Assembly (NCBI GenBank): GCA_963678675.1
Contig: OY783197.1
Span: forward strand, 22,487,934 to 22,551,933
Reading direction: 5' to 3'
DNA from: Xiphydria camelus
Taxonomy: Eukaryota; Arthropoda; Insecta; Hymenoptera; Xiphydriidae
Length of the DNA stretch: 64,000 bases
The notes below the pieces were generated by a model, which saw only the letters and a program-made list of their open reading frames with translations, was not told where the DNA came from and ran no database searches. Shown here one piece after another: positions 33,223 to 46,315 of this stretch. A program made the translations under genes and the position numbers. Each line of letters begins with the position of its first letter. Position 1 is the first letter of the stretch.

Positions 33223-35309
33223 AACTGGAAACAACAATTCTTCATACCTGCACGATCTCCTATTAATTAAAATGTATAATACTTTCATAGTCATTTATTA
33301 TTATACCACCATTCTATATAAAAATTGGGACTCTCTAATATAAGTAACAAAAATGTCCATTACCCAAAGGTAAGACAAAATTTGTACACGCGCGCGGCAC
33401 TGAGCACATCCCACCAATTGCAACGCTTCAAGACTTTCACTAAACACATATATCATGGTTGTAAAAAAAATTCAGACATAACACATTACACGCCCGACTG
33501 CAACGAGGTGCGGGGGATCACCTTATTTATTCGCGCGATTGTTCGCACCGCGCGTGTGTCTCGCGTCGCGCCACGTCTCGCCGAACGACGGCGCTGCTTG
33601 TACGCTAAGCAGCGCGCGTCTTCCAGGCAGCGTGGCGCGAGAGGCGTCGCCGAAACAAGCAGATTACTCGCGCAGTTCCTTTGTCGCGTTCGGGACAATG
33701 GATCATGCGAAGAGGAAGAGGTGGCGCGGTAGCTGCGAATCGACGTCGTTCCGAGTTTTTACTCACTTTCGACGCACGACCATGCCCCTTTTCAACCGCG
33801 TGAAATAACCGCTAGAGCGCGCTTTCTCGCACATTTTTTTTTCTCGCCTTCGATCACACAGCTCCGGTTTCTCGTTTTCGCACTTCCGCGCGTCGCGGCT
33901 ATACGAAAAGTCGTCGAAAGCGAGGCGCTTTGATCTCGAAACTCCTCGGAGAGCGCGAGAAATAATAAAGATGGCGAGACGATTTCACGGTCCTTTCAGG
34001 CTTTGAAAAAAATCGTCGCGCTCACCCTTACGTGGCCGTACTTCTAACCCCATTTTTTCCCCCGAATCCACCGTTCCAATTCTCGGCCGCGGCTCGGGTC
34101 CTCTCGAATCGTTCGCTCGACGCGGCGCGCGGTTCAAATCGAATCGCGCGGATCCTCTTGGGAGGGAGAATTATCGGCGAGATCGCCTCGGAGCGACACG
34201 AGGGAGCGCCGCGAGCGGGCTTTACACTCGAATCGGATTGCGTCGCTGCGACGCGTCTGGCGATAAAGGTACAAAGAGAAATTCAGTCACGCCGGGAGAT
34301 AATAAGCCGCCTTTCTGTCGTCGCGCGCGAGCTACGGCGGCGTTAGCGACACGCGGGGGGGGGACAGTATCTCGCTTCCGAAGAATCGCGCGGGCGCAGG
34401 GATCGAACGCTCCCGAGCCTAATCGACTCGCTACAAAGGAGACGCGCGAGATAGAGCCTGACGTAACGACGGCGACGCACCTTTTTCTCCGAGAATCACC
34501 GCGTCGAGGAGCGAGAGGAAAAAATGAAAACACCCCCGATTATCCGCGGCGCGGATTTGCGTAAGCGCGCCGGAGCGGCGGGAAATGAGGGAAAATGATG
34601 GAGGCCCATTATCCGAGATAGAAATTGCAAATTTATCTAATTTTCCTCTCCCCGCGCGCGCGCGCGCGCGACACTTCGCTTTCCCCTTTTACCGTGTTCC
34701 TTTCATTCCCTCCATTTTTATCGCGTCGGAAAGGAGAGAAAAAAAATGCTGTGGAAGGATGCAGCGACGGCGGTCGGTTATCTCGAAAGGATTTCTGAAG
34801 GGTTTCTTGGGCGAGGGACGCTCGTCTACACAAACCGCGTGGAACTGGTGCGTTTTATATTCAGCTCTAAAAAGGACGGTGATGAAGGGAAGGTCGGGGT
34901 AAAGAGGTATTAATTTCTTGGGATTTTTATATACCGTAGAGTGTTTAGAGCGTTTAGAAATTTCTAATTAGTTCGGGTGGTTCCTCTTCTTCTTCTACGA
35001 CGACAGCCGTCGAATAAATTCATCCCGCATCGCCACGCGACGATGGCGACGCTTCCGGTTCTCGCGATCCTCGCAATTATACGGAGCATCTGTTTTCGAC
35101 CGCGCCGCGCGCCAAGCGAATTCTGATAAGACTAATTTGAGGGAAAATATTAAATTCAAATTACGAAGCCTGGAAGGGTTTGCGATTTCCGCAATTAAGG
35201 CATATTTAAATCGACGTTCTATAAGGAACATTATAACATTACAGGAAGTAAATAATCTTATTAGCATTTATGGTTTTGGAGGAATTAATATTTTATTGAT
35301 CCCCTCATG
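33223..35309. other. CpG-rich block, no gene recognised
   Basis: CpG-dense at 33480-34880, with (CG)n at 34653-34670. Open frames up to 135 codons overlap on both strands without motif. Confidence 0.45.
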
Positions 35310-35901
35310 CACGGAAAGATTGATACGCCAGTAAATTTTACTATATTTACAATAAAAATGGTACGCATAAGGTTTTTCGGATATTTCTACTGTGCTGAAC
35401 AACAATTTTTTCTTAGAAACTATTATAGTAAATTGTAATGTAAGCTGTCACGATTTAATGTTTCCAAAAGAAAAGTTACTATAAAAACATCTAAACACCT
35501 GCTTCATGGAAAGTAAAGAAATTCTAGCTCAGATTGGTTCAAGGGATTTAAAAATATTAATCTTTCATCATCTGTCGAAGTTTTAACGAGCCCAATAATT
35601 TAGAGAAATGTTATGAAAAGTATAAGTTTTATTAGACTGTCACTTTCAATACGACCGATTTATGAAGAGGAGAAAATGTACCTACTTATTTAAGAAATTA
35701 AAAATAAGACAAGTAAATATAATGAGAAGCTTATTATTATCAAATAAACAATCTTTCTAATGTAGTCAACTAGAACTAGAACAGTTCTTTAGGTTATTTG
35801 CCGTATTGTCTTGTATAAAAATGTCTCTATCATCCCACCTCTCCCCTATCTCTTTTATTGTAAATACAGTAAAATTTACTGCAGGTATCAATCTTTCCGT
35901 G
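35310..35901. mobile_element. fam-B MITE with internal insertion of another repeat
   Basis: CACGGAAAGATTGATAC to GTATCAATCTTTCCGTG, with inner mirrored AGTAAATTTTACT blocks. The part at about 35680-35845 (ATAAGACAAGTAAA, AACTAGAACTAGA) belongs to a repeat also found at 49770-49925. Confidence 0.75.
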
Positions 35902-37217
35902 TAAGAGAAAGTGATCGAAACCGCGTTACTTTTCCTTACAAGATTCCCTAAGAACCAGGAATCCGACGGTACTCGGCATCTCTCGTTATCAGCGAGTATT
36001 GTACATTCGGAACGCATCAAAACCATCGCTGTTGGTTTATTAATACATTCCATTCAACAACTTCCTTCGCACGCCCCTCGAGCCCGGCGCTCCTTCGCAT
36101 TCACGATATCAATTATAACGCCAACACCCTTCGCCGCCCCCGCGGAGAACGGGACCGTACCACCCCGCTTAATTGAACGCCCTTAATTACGACATTTTTG
36201 CGGGCAGTCCGCCATCTGAATAAGTCCTGCCGGCAGGATCGCGGCGTGCGGACCGCAGGGACACGCCGCGGAGTTGCGCGGGAGGGGTTGGAAAATTGTC
36301 CACGCGGGCGAAAATAGTCGCGCTCCAATTTGGCAGGGTTCCATTGACCCGAGCGTTTTATTAGGCGCGCCCTCGCGCGGGAAAGACTCGAAAAAAGGGG
36401 GAGCGGGAAGCTCCGACTCGCTTTCTTGCTGCTTACCGCGTACATTTTTTTTTGCAGAAGCGATGCGCCGTTCCATTGGTCCGACATGGAGAGCGGGCGA
36501 GTCGAGAGAGAGGGTGTGTATTTATGTCTTCGGTCCGAAGATAGGGCGGGAGGTGGCTCCACGTTTTCTGATATCACCCTGACAATTTCTGCGCAATTCT
36601 CTTTTTCGTTGGCTCCGCTCCAGGGTAAAATCGCGAAATAAAATTTCCCGACGGTTCCGGTAATTTTTTCCCCAAAAGTTCTAGAGCGCTCGATATACCT
36701 ATAGCGCACGGAAATGTTTTCGCATTTACAAGTTTGTCGGTTTTCAAATTAATCGCTCCGATTCCTCGAGTTTCTTCTGAGATGAGTGATCAAATCGCGT
36801 CTTCTTCTCCGTGATATGTAGAAGTACGAGTACACGACTGTGCATACGCTCATATACGCTGAACGCAATTTCCCGGCCGAGTTCAGCGACGGAAGTGATC
36901 GTATTCGATAAACGTGCACGACGAGGAAATTACTTATAAACCGCCTTTATGGCCTCGATTCCCCGGCGATCTTATTGTCGGACCTCCTATACACGCGAGA
37001 TGATGCTCCGTATGTATATATGTATGTATGTACGCAGCACCGGGGTTATGGGATTGCGTCTCGTGTGGGTAGACGCGCCTCGCACGAGGCGCGTGTATGT
37101 AGGTATTATAAAAATGCATGAACTGGCTGCATTTTGCCAATATCCTTGAGGATTGCGCGTGAAAAAGTGAGTGGGATGGAGAGAGATGGAGGGAGAAAGA
37201 GAGGAGATGGAAATGGA

Positions 37218-37220
<3 letters not shown>
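35902..37220. other. No gene recognised
   Basis: A minus-strand frame of 198 codons at 36113-36709 is the longest outside the transposon. It is mirrored by open frames on the other strand in CpG-rich sequence and lacks any motif, so it is not called. Confidence 0.45.

Positions 37221-37262
<42 letters not shown>
37221..37262. repeat. (GA)n microsatellite
   Basis: About 21 GA units. Confidence 0.97.
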
Positions 37263-37268
<6 letters not shown>

Positions 37269-37558
37269 AAAAGAAAGAAGGAGAGATAAATAAAGTATTC
37301 ATTATTGTTCTAGAAGTCTTCTAAAAGCACACTGGAAAGAAGTATGCAAAGAGAATGAACAGGGAATGTAAGAATATACGTAAGTATTGTATATAAAAAA
37401 GTAAATATAAGAGTACAACGACAATAAATAAGTACGATAATGTTACGCCTCACACAGCAGCTAATTATAGGAGGTTGCATTGAAAGCCGCTGTTTTTTTC
37501 GCTAATAAAAAACCTTCTTATGAAGGCTGGAACAGATGGCGATTTTCTAACTGCTAAC
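37263..37558. other. No gene recognised
   Basis: Purine-rich start, then AT-rich, nothing notable. Confidence 0.4.
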
Positions 37559-37740
37559 GACAGAGAGAGAGAGAGAAAAAGAAAGAAAGAAAAGTGGGGT
37601 GAGAAGGAGAAAGAAAAAGAGGAGGAGGAGGAGAAAGAGGGAGGAGAGAGGAGGAGAGAGGAAGAGAAAAAGAGGGTGAGAGAGAGAGAAAAAAAAAGGT
37701 TGAAATGGAGAGAATCAGAAAGAAAAGGAAAGACAAAAAG
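37559..37740. repeat. Polypurine tract of about 180 bp
   Basis: Almost only A and G on the plus strand with few pyrimidine interruptions. It is a low-complexity GA/GGA mixture that gives a false Lys/Glu-rich frame and a false Ser/Phe-rich frame on the other strand. Confidence 0.9.
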
Positions 37741-38588
37741 AGGGACGCAAAATAGACGAGTACACAAACAAAGCTTCCCGCTCCGAGCCGCTCGCAAATC
37801 CGCGAGAGAAATGACAGAGACGTTCGTATATTAATACCGCAGAAGCGATTTACAGACGGCGTACATATTCTGTCATTTCGAGGATTTTACTTCCCTCTCG
37901 CAGATTCGGAGAAACAATTCAGTGGCTGCCCCCTTGTTTGATCGATAAGTTTAGTTAATCGTTTAAATCCGTCAGATCGACGTGGGTGGTCGGTCAAGGA
38001 AGAAAGGATCCCCAGGAAAATCCGCAAAGTCGCGTCGCGCGCGGCTCTCGATAATTCTCCATCGATTCTTCTTCGTCTTCGTCGCGAATTCTCCGCGACT
38101 CGTTATATCCCTCGCTGTACGAAGCTTTCGAATCGATCGTACATCGTAGGAAATTTTCACGCATAAGTTACGAGAGTGTGTCGCGTGTTTACGTCAGAAT
38201 ATTGCGAAGACCGTAATCAGCCGTCGAATTGTACCATGTGTACGTCGAATCCCTCGTTCTCGGACTTTCTCGATTCTTTCCGCTCCTTTTTCCTCTCTCC
38301 GTGCACCGAATGCATCTCCCTTTTCACAGTCGAGGACGAATCGGGGTCTCGCTTCGTAGGTAGACACGGAACGGCAAAATAGCGACGACGACCGAGACAC
38401 ATCCGGAAGAAACTTTCCACCGCGGAAACGCCAAAGAGGGCGCAGGCTACGTTCGTCACGACACGAAGGGTGAACTTGCGGCGTGACGGTGGTCGCGGTT
38501 TTATTGAAATATCGAGTGGATATTTATTATATTCTTCTATTTTCTTTACTATTTTTGTATCGATGAAAATTTTCAATTTTAACATGTA
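37741..38588. other. No gene recognised
   Basis: Moderately CpG-rich, overlapping short frames only. Confidence 0.45.
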
Positions 38589-38985
38589 CACTGAGAAAGA
38601 AGCGGGTAGTAAAATCAACCATAATCGCAAGGTTTAATTTTCCTGGTTGCTAGTGCCATGTTTACGATTAAACAGATCATGAATATAGCCGAAATAACTT
38701 TTGCTGTATAATTATATTAACAATGAATTTGTAATTTATGATAGCCATGCACCGTGTTTGAATTAATCACAAAAGTATAATAGATGAATAATTTTACTGT
38801 ATGGTAGTGTCAACTATATAACAAAAATTTGGGAAAATTTATCGAGCATGCTGCAGGTTGACCTGGCCTTTTATTACTGCAACCAAAATCTCACTCTGCT
38901 CGGAATTACTATAAAATTATGATTAGCGCCAAAATCGACCACGATTTGTGGTTAAATTATAGTTCTTTCTACGAAAATGGAGTTG
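38589..38985. mobile_element. TA-target MITE, same family as 51472-52050
   Basis: TA then CACTGAGAAAGAAG; the inner block AACCATAATCGCAAGG / TTTAATTTTCCTGGTT matches the right end of 51472-52050 in reverse complement. It is the uninterrupted copy. Confidence 0.7.
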
Positions 38986-38998
38986 TTTCCCCTTTTGT

Positions 38999-39252
38999 CT
39001 ACATGGAAAGACTGATACCTATAAATTCTACGGTATTGACAATAAAAACAAGTACACATAAGGTTTTTCAGATGTTCCTACTGTCTTGAAGAAAAATTGT
39101 TTCTTAGAAACTAGTACATTCTTATGTAAACAATCACGATATAATGTTTCCGAAAGAAAAATTACTGTACTGCGCACTGTAAAAGTATCCGTAAACCCTC
39201 AAACATACTTTTGTTATTCTATAATAGCAGTATAATTTATCAGTATTTCTAT
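38999..39252. mobile_element. fam-B MITE, uninterrupted but worn
   Basis: CATGGAAAGACTGATACC start, TTTTTCAGATGTTCCTACTG core, and a degraded right end near AATTTATCAGTATTTCTAT. Length about 250 bp shows the uninterrupted size of the family. Confidence 0.65.
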
Positions 39253-40025
39253 CGCTGAAGAGAGCTTACAGTCGGATTCCTGTAACAGGCAGTAGGTACG
39301 CTCCGTCATGCGACAGCCGTTCTCTATACCTTTCCCTTACTGCAGATGTACGACGGATCTACCAGCCGCTAGCTTCAGCATCATCAATCTAATCTTCTCT
39401 CTCGCCCGTTCATTGTTTCCCATCAGCCGCAATTAGAAAAAGCAGCTCGCCAGGAAATCCGATGCGTTCGTTCACACGACTCGCCTTTTCATCCGCCGAA
39501 GGACTCCGATATGCGATTCTCTTTCAACGGCCGTTGCAGTCCCAGGTATTGTGATCGAGACGCGAAAAGCACGTTGACGGGACGGGACGGGACGTCGACT
39601 CGTAACGAGCGATAATCACTCAACGCACGAGCAGCGATCGCAATTAAGACCGACGATATAGCGAGAGTCGGCGAGGAGGAGAAGGAGGAGGGAGAATTAT
39701 ATGCACAAGGCGGGAGAGAAACTTCCAGGAATCAGGCAGGTTCCCGGGGTCGTTGCCGTCGAGCCGAACAGGGAGGCATCCGAGAGTTCGAAGCGATTTC
39801 GAAATTAACGCTCCTGGAGAGTCCCGCGAGAAATTATCGTCGCGCGTATAGGTATATGCACCGGTTCACGCTCGATCCAGTTATTTGTCGGCGCTCCCAG
39901 GAGTGCGCGGAGTGCAGGAATCAATGGTGGACCGGTTCGGCGATGCGAAACCAAAACGAGCCTCGGTCGTGTATCGCGTTGGTGAACAGGCGTCGCGTTT
40001 TTTAGGTTTGGGGTGTGTACGGTAC
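39253..40025. other. No gene recognised
   Basis: Mixed composition, nothing notable. Confidence 0.45.
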
Positions 40026-40236
40026 TTCTGGCGTCACGAATTTTGTCGCTGGTGACTTTTTAACATGTCGTTTTTAAACATATCAGCCAATGAACAATTA
40101 ACTCTCATGTTTTCGTTAATTACGGCGGCGTTTGCCCTGATTAATGAAAGCATAGGAATTGGTTGACCATTGGTTAGTGCGTTTAAAAATGATATTTTAA
40201 GAGGTCACACCAGTGACAGAATCCGTAAGGCCGGAA
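40026..40236. mobile_element. fam-F MITE with perfect GTAC duplication
   Basis: TTCTGGCGTCACGAATTTTG to CAGAATCCGTAAGGCCGGAA, 211 bp, GTAC at 40022-40025 and 40237-40240. Confidence 0.8.
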
Positions 40237-40301
40237 GTACGTGCGGTCCTTTTTTTTTCTCGTCCTCTATTCTTTTCTTTTCATTTTTTTCATTCCAACC
40301 C

Positions 40302-41041
40302 TAGTAGAAATTGAATCGAGGCAGTATTGTGACACTTTTAAGTTTTCCCCGATTCACACAAATAAGGTACTAGCTAATAAATATCGAGGCACTGTTAAGC
40401 AACTTTTCAGTTCTTCTTGATTCAAACAAGGAGTTGGTAAGGCAGATATTGAGGCAGTGTCAGGGCAGTGTTAACAGTAATTCTTCTAATTTTGTGTCAG
40501 CATTATTCGTTTTCATTGCTTATAATTGAAATGCATTTTCGTAATCCATTTTTACACGTATTTGTTATACTTCACTAGCAATAACATTCATATTTCGCGC
40601 GCACTTTTCATTTATTTCTCATTACATAATTACAGATCTCTATATTTTGACAATTGGCAAGTGTCACTCACTTATGCTTTCAAGATTCTAGATTCGATCT
40701 AGCAAATTTGGCTAATAAAATTCACGGAAAAGTGAGATTGGCTGTGACATGTCATTTGATGTTCAGCAAATTTCAGTCACGTATCGAAAATGACTTTTCA
40801 CGGTTTCGAAATTCGAAATTCGAGATAACAAATATCGATATGAAGTCGGTCAATAAAATTCACGGAAAAGTGGCTTCACTCTTCGAGATTCGTTGTGGCA
40901 TATCCTTTTTATGACTGGATAATCATATAGCCAAGGGTTTACGTTTTCTCCGCAAGATGAGATGATTTCATGCGGGCGCCTCGGTGTTACTCGTCAGTCT
41001 GACCTTGATTGGATCAAGGCATCGCTAGGAAGTTTCTACTA
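40302..41041. mobile_element. fam-E element, uninterrupted copy
   Basis: TAGTAGAAATTGAATCGAGG to AGGAAGTTTCTACTA. Aligns along its length with 9660-10995 once the nested insertions there are removed. Confidence 0.65.
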
Positions 41042-41380
41042 CGGAAGCTTTTCTTGGATAGTCGAGAAATTCACCATGGAAGAAGCATTTGTGAATCTAA
41101 TATTAATGTAGCTATATACCGGCAATAAATCGGCGTAGGTATTAAAGCCAATATGGAAATAGGTGAATTCTATTTATCGACTACAGTTTGCCTCGTTAAT
41201 TTTCCCGCGGCGCACATAGCGCATCCAATACGAACAAGTCGTTCGCAGAGAAATAGTTCTATCCACTCCAATTAGCACTTGGCGACTCGTTAAAGTGGCC
41301 GTTCACCCCCCGTCTATCGTTTGCGACGACGCTAGTCGTCTCCACCACCCCCGTTGCTTACGCGTACGAGACCGTACACA
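41042..41380. other. No gene recognised
   Basis: Nothing notable seen. Confidence 0.4.
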
Positions 41381-41953
41381 CACGGTGTCCCAGAAATGAC
41401 GGACAAGAAGAACGTAGCGGTATTCTTCAGGTCCTCTTTTTGAAAAATCAGACCTCGAATGCGCGATTCAAATTGCCCCGTAATCAGCAGGTCTTTAGGA
41501 AGAAGAAAAAATTGTACGATCGCAATGCAGGATCAATGGAACGGTGATCAGTCGATTCTCGAGCGAGAAACGCGTCGTGAACAAATGACGATGGCATTCG
41601 ACTGCTCAGTTGTTTGACTACAATTCATCAATTGTGAGACCAACTGAATTTCACAAAGGACAACTTGACATCGGTATTCAAGGTTTAATTTTTCACGAAG
41701 AATACCACTATGTCTCAAGCAACACACGTTAGTTAAAATACTATAAAGTCGCTCACTGAGTGATGTCATTTTTTTGTCAAAATTACATCAAACGTCTTTC
41801 AGAAATTACAAAACAATGAGAATTCATCATTATTTTATCATTTCTGAAAGATGTTTGATGTCATTTTGACAACAAAAATGACATCATTCAGTGATCTTGA
41901 CTAAGGTATGTTGCTTAGGCGTGCTATGTGTCCACCATTTCCAGGACACCGTG
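41381..41953. mobile_element. Element with CACGGTGTCC ends, carrying fam-G
   Basis: CACGGTGTCCCAGAAATG pairs with CATTTCCAGGACACCGTG. Terminal repeats of this type occur on mariner-like elements, but no transposase is seen. fam-G is nested at 41717-41917. Confidence 0.65.
41717..41917. mobile_element. fam-G fold-back MITE, nested
   Basis: AAGCAACACACGTTAG pairs with CTAAGGTATGTTGCTTA-type end; both arms carry a GACATCAAACGTCTTTCAGA-like block around a short AATTCATCATTATTTT centre. Truncated relative at 1770. Confidence 0.75.
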
Positions 41954-44216
41954 TATATTAGTCTGCATCTATATATCCCCATCAGTTTCTCCATTTCTTT
42001 GTATATGTATTTATGAAGCTCGAGGAGTCCACGTACTAACATTTATCTTTTTTATTACACATTATTACATTCTTAACTCGGCTCTCTTTGCGACGTTCGA
42101 ACCGCTGCGAAATACGTTCCCACCGCTTTCCCTCTTTCTCTTTTAAACAGAGTTCTACTCCGCAATGCCTAATAAACTGCTTCTCTTTTTCTTGTCTCCC
42201 GTTTCCTCTTTTTCGCGCCAAACGACGTCCAGCCAGTTTGGCGATAAAGTTTTTAGTCTCCGTATCGGGGTAGTTAGTTGTCGTCGTTTGATTTTCCTGG
42301 TTACCAGCGCAATTAGCCCGTCGCATTAAGCGTTATCGATAGCGATACGACTCCAGTTCGAAAGAATTCGCAGGCGGTGCATTTCACGAGAGAGTAAGAG
42401 CAACGCGACGGTGCGTCAGCGATAAAATGCACCGATGGGAAGTCTTTCGAACCGAGGAATGCAATGTGAGGTATGTGGCGAGAGCATCGAGTGCGAGAGG
42501 GTCGAAGCGGTGTTAGAGAGGGGGTAGTAAATTCGATCGCTCAATTCTCCACTTCAGGAGCTGTCTACGACGTCGAACGAGTGCGAATCTGGCACGAGAG
42601 GACCTCTTTCAATCCTCTGATACCATCCCTCTTCTTTTTCTTGCTCCTCACCCCTTCGGCTCTCTCTTCCTCTCCCTCTGTCTGTCTCTTTCTCTTTCTC
42701 TGTTCTTATTCTCTCTCTTTCTCTCCTTTTCCCTATCCCTTTCGAATTAGCATTCAAAGTAACGAGAAAATCCTGACCAGTCTCCTTCCTTGCTCGGTAA
42801 ATCAATTCTAATTAATCCGAACGGTATTCGCAGGTCGCTGGACTCGTTCCAAAGATGGCCGCGAAATGAAACCTTACGCAGGCTATAGGTACATCGCAAC
42901 CCCCCCCCCCCTCCGATAAGCGCTCCTCACCGGTTCGATCGCTGCTCTCGACGTCCGACGGTATGACGTCCGACTTTAGCGCAACGGTAATTAGCAATTA
43001 CCCGTCAACTCGCACCTTTCCAGAAACGTTCTTTGCCACCTTTGATCGCCGTATTTATCGCGACCTCTTGCAAATATGGTCTTAAAGAACTCCTAGCCAT
43101 CGCAAGTGCACTCTTTCGTCGCCTCGAAAGTGTCAATTAGGGAGTTATTAACGCTGCAGCTATTTAAGGTCCGTCCCCTTCGAAGTAATTACACCATTTG
43201 ATTTAACGGACTGCGTCTTAAAGATCCCGAGTTTTGAAATATTTCGCTTTTAATTAGATGGGATTTAAGTATTTTTCAAGTAATTATTTTTATACGTCAC
43301 GTCCGCCGTCGAAATTACTAAAGCCACGCGCTTCTCGTCGATGCCTAGCCACCCTGCTTGGCGCTGGGCACTTTCAGCCTCCCCCTTTCGACATCCCGAC
43401 GGAGTGCCGCTGCACCGAGTGGCTGCGGACCACTCGGATTAACCAGCCACTCGGCAATTTTAAAATGGTCTTGACTCCTTACTCGCTCCGCGCACCCTCT
43501 CTCCGCTCCACTCTCCACCCTTCGCAGCTGTACAACGTCTACTCCAACCGTGGCACGGTCTTCCTCTCCCGCCATCCCGCTCTCGTTCACCCTACACTTC
43601 CCGCGAGATTTCTGATTGTCTCCTCCTCTCCTCAACTCAAATCCCGCAATTTCTCCGACTAGCTGACTTGACTTTTAACTTGCTTCCTCTCCCCGTTCAT
43701 CTCTCGCCCCGTCTCGATTTATCCGCCGGGCTCCCTTTCACCACGCGACGCGGGTGTGGCGCGCCGCCCCTCTGCGTTTTAACGTCACCTGCACGTTTCA
43801 GGGCTGATACGTTTTCAGGGTATAGTAGGTCTTTGGTTACACCAGCGCTCTTTCTTCGCTCCCTTTGGATAATTATCACGTGATTACCTATATTACTTAT
43901 TACTAATAATAAGAATTAATACTATATTGTACTGTATCGATAGTTTTCGCAAGGATGGGAATCTTTTTCAACACTAAAATTACCGAACGGAGTATTGATT
44001 TATGATTATCTCGTTATCTGTGAATCTTAGGCTCATACTGCTATAGAACTTTTTCATAGATCGAAGTAAATTCTACAAAAAAGTATTTTACCAATTTCGA
44101 TAAAAACTCATGAGTTACGAGATAATCGAGGTTGAATGACATTCTGAATAAAACACCAATCAAATCGACTGTCTAGGGTAGTCCTAGTGTTAATTATTTA
44201 GGAATCTACACTTCTA
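41954..44216. other. No gene recognised
   Basis: Pyrimidine-rich at 42610-42760, poly-C at 42900-42911, GC-rich Pro/Ser/Arg frames at 43258-43883 on both strands. No supported exon. Confidence 0.5.
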
Positions 44217-44590
44217 CACTAATATAAAAAAGAGACAAAGTTTGTAAGTTCGTTTCATTATCGGGGATAATCTCTGGAACTGTTGATCCGATTAAACAAA
44301 TCTTTCACTGGTAAAGTGCCTTGACTTTCTGAATGGACATAGGCAAGATTTCATGAGGTTTGAACAAAAGGGAGCTAACGAATGACGATTTTAGTGACGT
44401 AGGTCATCGTAAAAGCGAACAAACTGACGAGATTCTGAAAAATGCTTCCTTTATAGAAAAAGATATATAAATATAATGTGTGTGTGTGTGTGTGCAGGCG
44501 AATTGCAGAACACAAATAGATCTACAATAAAATTCAGGATAACATATATCTAGCATCCACACGAACGAAGCCACGGGTTATTCAGAGCCT
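44217..44590. repeat. Fragment of a common insect interspersed repeat
   Basis: TCGGGGATAATCTCTGGAAC near the start and ACGAACGAAGCCACGGGTTA at the end are wording I recall from widespread insect repeats whose class (Helitron- or RTE-derived) I cannot settle here. Includes (TG)n at 44477-44494. Confidence 0.4.
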
Positions 44591-45872
44591 CACGTTCTTG
44601 TGAAATTTAGTCTGACTTATATCTATGGCTACATACGTATGTACTCGGTGGCGGTGTAAACTTCCTGGTATCAGGTAACGTGTACCTAGTTTCATCTTTT
44701 GACCCGAATCGACAGCGAGTTTGCGAAAGTTCCGGCAACGACAAACAAGAGCTCATTGACAGTGACAGAAAATGGAAACTGAGACAACGATGTTCCTCCG
44801 AGGAATAGCAGCCGTAATATATTTCAATATAAGGTGAATAGTACACCGTTTCATTCTTCCACCGTGAACTACATTACAGCATCCCTGCGTCTTCTTACGC
44901 AATCGCAACAGTTATACGTAAGCAGTCTATACTTAGTCACAATACGACGCCGTCGAGCTCACCCATCGCCGTGAAAATCGCGCGATAACCAACGCAGTCA
45001 GGAATTAAAGATGTAAAAACATCGCCGGTCGCCGAGCGATTTAACGGTAATGATTAACAGGAATCCGCGATTACTCTTCCGTGACGGCGCCCATTCGACG
45101 TTTACGATCCGAACGACTTTCCTCGGGACGGCACCGCGCGCGCTGAAGATTTTTCTTCTTCCACCAGATATATGTATATAATACGTTGCGTGAGTGCAAC
45201 GCAGCGCGGCAACATTCCCTCGTCCTGCCGCCCACCCGCCTCGTCCCGCTACCAGCTGTCCGGGGTGAAAGTCAAAGGCGTGTACCTCCTAAATCGTGCT
45301 TCTTGTTAGCGAGGTTACGTAGCCGCGTCTCAGCAGTTAGAATGACTTACGGAAGGTGGTCCCGGCGCAACTCGGCTAGCGCAGGTACTCTCCGCGGAGG
45401 CGGAGGTACCCCGGTGTTCCTCTCGAAGGAGACGATAAAGGGGCGGGAGAGACGCGGGGATGTTCCTCGTTTAATCCGGCCCGGCTCCCTCGCGGGGTGT
45501 ATTTAAAGCTCTCCCGGAACCGATTAGTTTCCCATCCCACCGCTCGCGTAGTTTACCGTAGGTAGCGGCGGAAATGGGAGAAATTGAAAAATCGTCACTT
45601 CAGAAACCTTCCCCGGCCGAGGCACCCGCTCGTTATTTCGTTAGGTAGGTAGATCGATAGCGGGTATAAGGGATGTTCCCGATGTGCTACACGGCTATTA
45701 GTTTCCGAACGAGGAGAATCCGCGTGTGTACGGGAGAGTCTATCTCTTCTAACGAGCGCTTTATCCACTTTGTTAGGGCATCGGAATAAGAGCAAAGTGC
45801 AATATTTCTCCGAGGTAAACCTCGTTAAGGTTTTTAAATGGTTGCTTGCGTTGAATACGGAACAACTGGTAA
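44591..45872. other. No gene recognised
   Basis: CpG-rich at 45120-45560 with one 106-codon plus-strand frame; no motif. Confidence 0.45.
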
Positions 45873-46315
45873 ATTTTACTGTATCTTCGCAAAAAAGACA
45901 CGTTGCGTAGAACCCTTTTCGATATTCTCATTGGCTAATATTCATGAAAAGTGAAGTCATTTTTCCGTGAATTTTATTCGTCGAATTCGATATCTCGAAT
46001 CTAGAATTCTGAAAGCACGAGTGAGTGACATTTGCTTATCGTCAAAATATATGAGGATTAATTAATGGCAAATCATCAATCTGATTACAGTCATCAATCA
46101 TTTATGTGATTAAGTATCTAATGACAAATAAATGAAAAGTGCGCGCGTGTGTGTGCGTTGTTTACAGTAAATAAAGCACATATAAATATTTTCAAATGTT
46201 CCTACTGTGCTGAAGAATAGTTTTCCCATAAAAACTAGTAAATTGTAACGTAAACTATCACAACTTAATATTTTCGAAACAGAAATTACTGTACCGCGGA
46301 AGGATTTACAGCGAT
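45873..46315. mobile_element. fam-B MITE interrupted by an inverted fam-E fragment
   Basis: GGTAAATTTTACTGTAT at the left and CAAATGTTCCTACTGTGCTG at the right are fam-B. The middle (about 45930-46160) is fam-E in reverse: GAAAAGTGAAGTCATTTT, ATTCTGAAAGCACGAGTGAG. Confidence 0.6.

Noticed and set aside
34380..34430. tRNA-like B-box (GGATCGAACGCTCC)
   Set aside because: No complementary T-stem, no A-box or cloverleaf could be built around it.
36113..36709. 198-codon minus-strand open frame
   Set aside because: CpG-rich, Arg/Ser/Pro-biased, mirrored by open frames on the other strand, no motif or splice context.
37520..37834. Lys/Glu-rich frame and its Ser/Phe-rich antisense partner
   Set aside because: Produced by the polypurine tract.
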